DNA of 6,875 bases. It comes from Acinetobacter parvus DSM 16617 = CIP 108168. Lineage in GTDB: Bacteria > Pseudomonadota > Gammaproteobacteria > Pseudomonadales > Moraxellaceae. Both the position numbers and the translations under genes were made by a program. The DNA lies in the NCBI RefSeq assembly GCF_000368025.1, contig NZ_KB849212.1:1064828-1071702 (forward strand), written 5' to 3'. Shown one piece after another: positions 1 to 6,875 of this stretch. Under the pieces are notes generated by a model. The model saw only the letters and a list, made by a program, of their open reading frames with translations, did not search any database and was not told where the DNA came from. Numbering within the stretch: position 1 is the first letter of the stretch; each line of letters opens with the position of its first letter.

Positions 1-611
1 GGCAATAAACGCAGTTGAAACCATTGTCCTTTTTCTGGGGAAACCTTACGGTTACAGTCGATACCAAACATAAATCGAATACCATGTTTTCTTATGGTTT
101 TTAGATTTCCAGTCGATGAATACCAACTATCACCTGTAATAAATTGAATCTTTGCACCCCAACTAAGTACTTCACTTAACATATCCATAAAGTAATCATT
201 CTTGGTTTTACCCTCAGATTTGTCATAAATTCGGAAATTAATTGGAATATTTTGACCATTCTGATCTGTCGCATACAAGGTAATGAGATTAATACCCTTG
301 ACGGATCGGTGGTGTTTGCCTGACCAAAAATAGCTAACTAAGTCCATATGTTGACTATATGGTTTATCTAAAACAGTATCATCAATACTGACTATAAGTT
401 TATTATTATCAATATGTTGAATTGCTTCTTGATATAGGTCGTGAGGTGTGTAGTCTTCACGCTCTAGAAAGCGATTTACACTATCATGCGAGATATTATA
501 AGTCTCGGCAAGTTGTGTGCAGCTAATAGAGTTCGGTTCTGTCATGAGAAAGCCCATATAAATGGGTAGAGTACAAGTTGCTGTAGAAGCATGTTTAGTT
601 CGTCTGATCAC
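1..611 (-). CDS. DDE transposase, IS4/IS701-like, N-terminal part (cut by window edge)
   Basis: The frame encodes a cut-and-paste transposase that would excise and insert the surrounding element. From a GTG at 611-609 it stays open for 203 codons to the window edge, so the C-terminal part, including the third acidic residue, is not visible. An HTH-like stretch, LAETYNISHDSVNRFL, covers residues 34-49. The RNase H-like core starts with VSIDDTVLDKPYS (first catalytic Asp about residue 78). It continues through FWSGKHHRSVKGINLITLY (95-113) and YDKSEGKTKNDYF (129-141) to FITGDSWYSS (157-166, second catalytic Asp about 161). These blocks are typical of IS701/IS4-like transposases. The start is uncertain: the frame is open from 650, no good ribosome binding site is seen, and ATG codons at 557 and 545 are alternatives. 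I prefer the GTG because the segment upstream of those ATGs reads like family sequence. No frameshift or stop is seen in the visible part. Confidence 0.85.
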   Translation of the reverse strand, partial: MIRRTKHASTATCTLPIYMGFLMTEPNSISCTQLAETYNISHDSVNRFLEREDYTPHDLYQEAIQHIDNNKLIVSIDDTVLDKPYSQHMDLVSYFWSGKHHRSVKGINLITLYATDQNGQNIPINFRIYDKSEGKTKNDYFMDMLSEVLSWGAKIQFITGDSWYSSTGNLKTIRKHGIRFMFGIDCNRKVSPEKGQWFQLRLL

Positions 612-641
612 AGATACTTTATAAACTATTTTAATACTTTT

Positions 642-671
642 TTGAATCCGTCAATGCGTAAGTCCTACTAT
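642..671 (+). promoter_or_regulatory. Possible promoter reading out of the insertion sequence into intI
   Basis: TTGAAT (642-647) and TACTAT (666-671) are separated by 18 bases and match the sigma-70 boxes at four or five of six and at four of six positions. The -35 lies within the insertion sequence and the -10 lies on its presumed edge, so the promoter may have been created by the insertion. The boxes are weak and the region is AT-rich, so this could be chance. Confidence 0.2.
649..669 (-). repeat. Candidate terminal inverted repeat of the insertion sequence
   Basis: The sequence reads TAGTAGGACTTACGCATTGAC on the minus strand, or its complement on the plus strand, and lies just upstream of the stop codon (TGA at 653-651) that bounds the transposase frame. 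It is the most end-like sequence here and resembles ends I recall for related transposable elements. Without the opposite end the repeat and the exact boundary remain inferred. Confidence 0.35.
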
Positions 672-726
672 ATTATTCTCGCTATATTCCAAACACCTTA
701 AAGCGTAAAAACATATTTGTCAAATT

Positions 727-1710
727 ATGATAATTCAAAATAATAGCCATACACAATCACCCAAACTATTAGAAAAAGTTGCTTATACAGCACGATACAG
801 ACATTTAAGCCTATCAACAGAAAGAGCTTATATCCAATGGATTAAACGCTATATCCTTTATCATAACAAACAACACCCGTGCACCTTAAATGAAACACAT
901 ATAAAAAGTTATCTGGCATTTTTAGTGAATAATAACGGCATAAGCAAATCAACCCACAAACAAGCACTCAGTGCATTACTTTTTCTTTACCACGATGTAT
1001 TAAATATTACCCTGCCATATATTGATGATATAGAAAGACCTCGGGTCACCGCTAGGCTTCCAGTCGTGCTCTCAAAAGAAGAAATAACATTAATTTTTAG
1101 TTATCTCAATACAGAAGATCTATTTAAATGTCAGCTACTATATGGCACAGGTATGCGGCTATTAGAAATGTATCAACTTCGCATCAAAGATATAGATTTT
1201 GGTTTGAATCAAATTACCGTGCGTGCGGCAAAAGGCGATAAAGATCGAATCACCGTTTTACCGCAAAAATTGCTCGTACCCTTGCAACAACACATCCAAA
1301 CTGCAACAGCTATATATCAAACAGATCGGCACTTAAACCGTAACGGTGTGTATCTTCCCGATGCTTTAGAGAAAAAATATCCAACTTATGCAACGCAACT
1401 ATCATGGTTTTGGTTATTTCCCGCAGCAAAAGAATCGACTGATCCGCGCTCAAAAATCATCCGCCGGCATCATCAACACGAACAAGCATTTTAACGCAGT
1501 TTTAAAAAAGCAGTGTCCTTATCTGGCATCAATAAACCCGCAACATTGCATACCTTGCGCCACAGCTTCGCCACACATTTACTACAAAATGGGCAAGACA
1601 TCCGCACCATACAATCCCTACTAGGTCATAGCAGTGTACAAACCACAATGATTTACACCCATGTACTCAAGATCAACCGACTTGGCATAATTAGCCCATT
1701 AGACTTTTAA
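727..1710 (+). pseudogene. intI: Integron integrase (IntI-type tyrosine recombinase), broken by one in-frame stop
   Basis: An intact IntI recombines attC sites of gene cassettes with attI. The frame runs 327 codons with one internal TAA at 1492-1494 (codon 256). The same frame resumes at once with RSFKKAVSLSGINKPAT, so this is a nonsense change and not a frameshift. Visible parts are the N-terminal core-binding domain (about residues 15-95, with LSLSTERAYIQWIKRY), catalytic Arg144 in YGTGMRLLEMYQL, and the AKGDKDR beta-hairpin (Lys169). The IntI-specific region includes GVYLPDALEKKYP (207-219) and STDPRSKIIRRHH (237-249). Beyond the stop lie HTLRHSFATHLL (His275, Arg278), LLGHSSVQTTMIYTH (His301, nucleophile Tyr310) and SPLDF at the end. 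The PDALEKKYP and STDPRS blocks separate IntI from XerC/D. Full length would be close to the usual 320-340 residues. The product stopping at residue 255 lacks His275, Arg278, His301 and Tyr310 and should be inactive. It resembles class 1 IntI but is clearly different, so no class is assigned. Confidence 0.93.
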
Positions 1711-1723
1711 TTTTTAGCACCGA

Positions 1724-1758
1724 AATAAAAAAACCTCCCAAGGTTAGTTGGGAGGTTT
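1724..1758 (-). terminator. Intrinsic terminator of the rRNA operon
   Basis: The arms AAACCTCCCAA (1731-1741) and TTGGGAGGTTT (1748-1758) form a perfect 11-bp stem with the 6-base loop GGTTAG. Read on the minus strand, the hairpin lies about 10 nt after the 5S gene and is followed by a run of U (from the A tract at 1727-1733). In the plus direction the following tract is only TTTAGTATTT, so termination of integrase transcripts here would be weaker. Confidence 0.9.
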
Positions 1759-1768
1759 AGTATTTAAA

Positions 1769-1883
1769 AGCTGGCGATGACTTACTCTCACATGGCAAAC
1801 GCCACACTACCATCAGCGCGAAGAGGTTTCACTTCTGAGTTCGGGAAGGGATCAGGTGGTTCACTCTTGCTATTGTCGCCAGC
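1769..1883 (-). rRNA. rrf: 5S ribosomal RNA
   Basis: This is the last gene of the operon and encodes the 5S RNA of the large subunit. The minus strand starts GCTGGCGACAATAGCAAGAG, contains the conserved CCCGAACTCAGAAGTGAAAC core and ends with GAGAGTAAGTCATCGCCAG. The 5' TGGCGA and 3' TCGCCA ends pair to form helix I. The length of about 115 nt is normal, and the exact termini are set to within a few bases. It lies 159 nt after the 23S gene and directly before the terminator hairpin. Confidence 0.95.
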
Positions 1884-2042
1884 AAACTGTTTATGGATAC
1901 TTGCTTTGGTCTTATCTATGCCAAGGCTTTTTCCAAATGAGTTTAACGGATTAGTTAATTGAGTCGTATTGTAACTAGTTTTGACACTAAATCAAGTTAT
2001 GTATTGAATTTATCTTGAATACAACAACTGTTTGGGTGTTGT
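1884..2042 (-). other. 23S-5S spacer with processing arms
   Basis: This transcribed spacer carries no gene. Its 23S-proximal end (2034-2042) continues the 3' arm of the 23S processing stem. The segment 2014-2026 can pair locally with 2037-2051 and would compete with that stem. The rest is AT-rich and unremarkable. Confidence 0.8.
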
Positions 2043-4929
<2,887 letters not shown>

Positions 4930-4936
<7 letters not shown>

Positions 4937-4946
4937 ATACAACCCC
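4930..4946 (-). other. 5' arm of the 23S precursor processing stem
   Basis: CTTGACTATACAAC at 4930-4943 is complementary to GTTGTATAGTCAAG at 2038-2051, and the pairing continues for a few bases after one mismatch. The two arms bracket the mature 23S ends, as expected for the double-stranded RNase III substrate of a bacterial rRNA precursor. The RNase III role is known for such stems in general and is inferred here. Confidence 0.8.
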
Positions 4947-4955
4947 AAACAGTCG

Positions 4956-4978
4956 TTAATCCCTACAAGTAGGATTAA
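4956..4978 (-). other. Hairpin just upstream of 23S
   Basis: TTAATC (4956-4961) plus CTAC (4963-4966) pair with GTAG plus GATTAA (4969-4978). This makes a 10-bp stem with one bulged C and a 2-base tip, so the innermost pair may open. It lies ten bases outside the 23S processing arm and is likely a precursor structural element. It has no following U-run, so it is not a terminator. Confidence 0.5.
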
Positions 4979-5120
4979 GACAATTAAATAAATAATTAAT
5001 GATCTATTTAATCTACAGTTCGAAGTCCCGTGCACTTAAGCACCGTACAGCTTCAATCTAAATTCATATACCAAAACGCTTGATGCAGTGTTTTTGCTAG
5101 TTCTCATTTCTAACAACTCA

Positions 5121-5131
5121 GCTTAAAGAAT
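5121..5131 (-). promoter_or_regulatory. Possible boxA antitermination element before 23S
   Basis: The minus strand reads ATTCTTTAAGC, which resembles the CTCTTTAA core of rRNA boxA that recruits NusB/S10 so that transcription of 23S stays resistant to termination. rRNA operons often repeat boxA in the 16S-23S spacer. The match is partial and it overlaps a palindrome, so the call is tentative. Confidence 0.3.
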
Positions 5132-5337
5132 TAATTCTTCTTGCTTTGTTATTGAATGAGTGAACAATTTATTTCAGACTCAAATTCTAATCTGTTAATG
5201 ATTAACTACAGCCTCGTCAGCTTGCAGTAAACTGTGATAAATCACAGAAGTTAATAAATCTAAATCAATCTCTTGATTCACCTTATTTATTAAGTTCTAT
5301 AATTTAAAAATATCTTTCACTACCATATTAGATCAGA

Positions 5338-5368
5338 TACTACGCGCAGCATAGCTGCTTGTCTTGCG
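5338..5368. repeat. Left arm of a 31-bp inverted repeat around the tRNA pair
   Basis: This 31-base arm (core ACTACGCGCAGC followed by TTGTCTTGCG) matches the reverse complement of 5660-5690 at 26 of 31 positions. In the transcript two of the five mismatches become G-U pairs. The arm also contains a small self-hairpin, GCAGC-ATA-GCTGC (5346-5358). Confidence 0.75.
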
Positions 5369-5400
5369 CTTCGGCAAAGCGTTGCTTTGCTGATCGAAGC
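5368..5400 (-). other. Long hairpin directly 3' of tRNA-Ala
   Basis: The outer stem GCTTCG (5368-5373) with CGAAGC (5395-5400) is stacked on the inner stem GCAAAGC (5374-5380) with GCTTTGC (5384-5390). The loop is GTT and there is one 4-base bulge (5391-5394). This makes 13 bp, starting 2 nt beyond the CCA of tRNA-Ala. It is too far from any U-run to be a terminator and is probably a boundary for tRNA 3' processing. Confidence 0.6.
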
Positions 5401-5402
5401 TC

Positions 5403-5478
5403 TGGTGGAGACTAGGAGAGTCGAACTCCTGACCTCCTGCGTGCAAAGCAGGCGCTCTACCAACTAAGCTAAGTCCCC
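5403..5478 (-). tRNA. tRNA-Ala(TGC)
   Basis: This is a 76-nt tRNA with encoded CCA. The minus strand starts GGGGACTTAGCTTAGTTGG, has the anticodon loop CTTTGCACG with anticodon TGC, the T arm AGGAGTTCGACTCTCCT, and ends GTCTCCACCA. The acceptor stem GGGGACT/AGTCTCC pairs with one G-U. It is the second spacer tRNA of the operon, as is usual in gammaproteobacterial Ile-Ala type operons. Confidence 0.97.
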
Positions 5479-5549
5479 AGCTTACAATCATAATGAACGA
5501 CATATCTTTTTATCTAGCAGCTTGTGATTATTCATCACTTCGTCAGTAG

Positions 5550-5626
<77 letters not shown>

Positions 5627-5634
5627 TGAGAAAG

Positions 5635-5655
5635 TTTTAAAGCTTCGCTTTAAAA
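5635..5655 (-). repeat. Mini-hairpin, 9-bp stem with GCGAAGC tip
   Basis: TTTTAAAGC (5635-5643) and GCTTTAAAA (5647-5655) pair perfectly around TTC. In the transcript the tip reads GCGAAGC, a sequence known to form very compact hairpins in DNA. It lies eight bases upstream of tRNA-Ile in the direction of transcription. Confidence 0.6.
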
Positions 5656-5659
5656 GTTT

Positions 5660-5690
5660 CGCAAGACAAACAGCTTCGCTGTGCGTAGTG
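5660..5690. repeat. Right arm of a 31-bp inverted repeat around the tRNA pair
   Basis: This arm is complementary to 5338-5368 at 26 of 31 positions. It contains the small hairpin ACAGC-TTC-GCTGT (5670-5682), whose tip is again GCGAAGC in the transcript. Pairing of the two arms would bring both tRNA genes into one closed loop between 16S and 23S. Confidence 0.75.
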
Positions 5691-5790
5691 TTTGACTCTC
5701 GCTCTTTTTTAAAAGCTTGACTCTAAATCTTCAAAGACATATCTCGAAGAACAACTTGTTGTGGATTCTTACCGATCGTCAATCTTTCGT

Positions 5791-6875
<1,085 letters not shown>

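Larger units (their letters stand above)
1..669 (-). mobile_element. Partial insertion sequence, IS4/IS701-like, 5' end
   Basis: This is the upstream end of an insertion sequence whose transposase reads leftwards out of the window. Support comes from the clear DDE transposase frame and from an end-like sequence just upstream of it. On the minus strand this end reads GTAGGACTTACGCATTGAC at about 649-667. A TAGGACTTACGCA-type end is one I associate with transposable elements of this general kind, but this is from memory. The exact boundary, the partner inverted repeat and any target duplication cannot be tested because the other end is outside the window. The right limit at 669 is therefore approximate. 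The element lies about 57 bp upstream of the integron integrase start, on the side where attI and cassettes would be expected. Confidence 0.7.
612..726. other. Intergenic segment between transposase and integrase; no attI recognised
   Basis: This short AT-rich gap contains the presumed insertion-sequence end and then about 57 bp of original sequence before the integrase start. In a working integron the attI site and the first cassette would be here. I see no convincing GTTRRRY core site, no attC-like palindrome and no LexA box (CTGT-N8-ACAG). No Shine-Dalgarno sequence precedes the ATG at 727. A TTGACA hexamer on the minus strand (723-718) points towards the transposase but has no good -10 partner. 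Confidence 0.5.
4937..5402 (-). other. tRNA-Ala to 23S transcribed spacer (466 nt, no gene)
   Basis: I see no protein gene or further tRNA here. Read in the direction of transcription, the spacer starts with a branched hairpin beside tRNA-Ala (5368-5400) and then one arm of a long inverted repeat (5338-5368). An AT-rich stretch follows, with a 14-base palindrome AAGAATTAATTCTT (5126-5139) and a boxA-like ATTCTTTAAGC (5121-5131). It ends with a bulged hairpin at 4956-4978 just before the 23S processing arm. An open frame crossing the 23S 5' end (4796-5035, minus) has no coding character. Confidence 0.85.
5627..5790 (-). other. 16S to tRNA-Ile transcribed spacer
   Basis: The 164-nt spacer has no gene. 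It contains two small perfect hairpins with the same GCTTCGC centre (5635-5655 and 5670-5682) and the right arm of the inverted repeat around the tRNAs (5660-5690). The 16S-proximal part (about 5735-5790) should hold the 3' arm of the 16S processing stem, but its 5' partner is outside the window. Confidence 0.8.

Noticed and set aside
670..726. attI site or attC remnant upstream of intI
   Set aside because: No credible GTTRRRY core with paired simple sites and no attC-like palindrome could be found in this short gap.
1388..1624. Open frame overlapping the integrase break in another frame
   Set aside because: It lies out of frame with the integrase, has no recognisable domain, and the integrase frame itself continues on both sides of the stop, so this is a shadow frame and not evidence of a frameshift.
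1513..1710. Separate small gene starting at GTG 1513
   Set aside because: Its residues are the C-terminal catalytic part of the same integrase (HTLRHSFATHLL, MIYTH), in the same frame as the upstream part. It is the downstream half of the pseudogene, with no ribosome binding site seen.
4956..4978. Intrinsic terminator before 23S
   Set aside because: The stem is bulged, the loop is very small and no U-run follows in the direction of transcription; it is better read as a precursor structure.

Overview
The window holds most of one ribosomal RNA operon, read on the minus strand (16S, tRNA-Ile, tRNA-Ala, 23S, 5S, terminator). Next to it is a decayed integron integrase gene on the plus strand, and then the start of an insertion sequence on the minus strand that runs off the left edge. 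The 16S signature stretches (V3/V4 to V9), the order 16S-Ile(GAT)-Ala(TGC)-23S-5S and the AT-rich protein genes fit Acinetobacter, or at least Moraxellaceae (gammaproteobacteria). This placement is from recognition of the sequence, not from a database search.

Layout from left to right. Positions 1-611 encode the N-terminal ~203 residues of a DDE transposase of the IS4/IS701 type (minus strand, cut by the window edge). The outer end of that insertion sequence probably lies near 669. Positions 727-1710 are an intI-type tyrosine recombinase that reads as one uninterrupted 327-codon frame except for a single in-frame TAA at 1492-1494. The stop removes the catalytic His-Arg, His and Tyr, so the gene is called a pseudogene. 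A strong hairpin at 1731-1758 separates it from the convergent rRNA operon and is the rRNA terminator. Then come 5S (about 1769-1883), a 159-nt spacer, 23S (about 2043-4936), a 466-nt spacer, tRNA-Ala (5403-5478), tRNA-Ile (5550-5626), a 164-nt spacer and the 3' two thirds of 16S (5791 to the right edge). Short open frames inside the rRNA genes are chance readings and are not annotated.

How the parts relate. In integrons the attI site and the cassettes sit upstream of intI, here to the left. Only about 57 bp separate the integrase start from the insertion sequence, and no attI or cassette can be recognised. The region therefore looks like an immobilised integron remnant beside an rrn operon, disabled by a point mutation and by an insertion sequence on the recombination-site side. 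The rRNA spacers contain notable structure: a 31-bp imperfect inverted repeat that brackets the two tRNA genes, several mini-hairpins with GCGAAGC-type tips, and a 23S processing stem whose 3' arm can also fold into a competing local hairpin. I see no complete new defence, toxin or biosynthetic system in this window.
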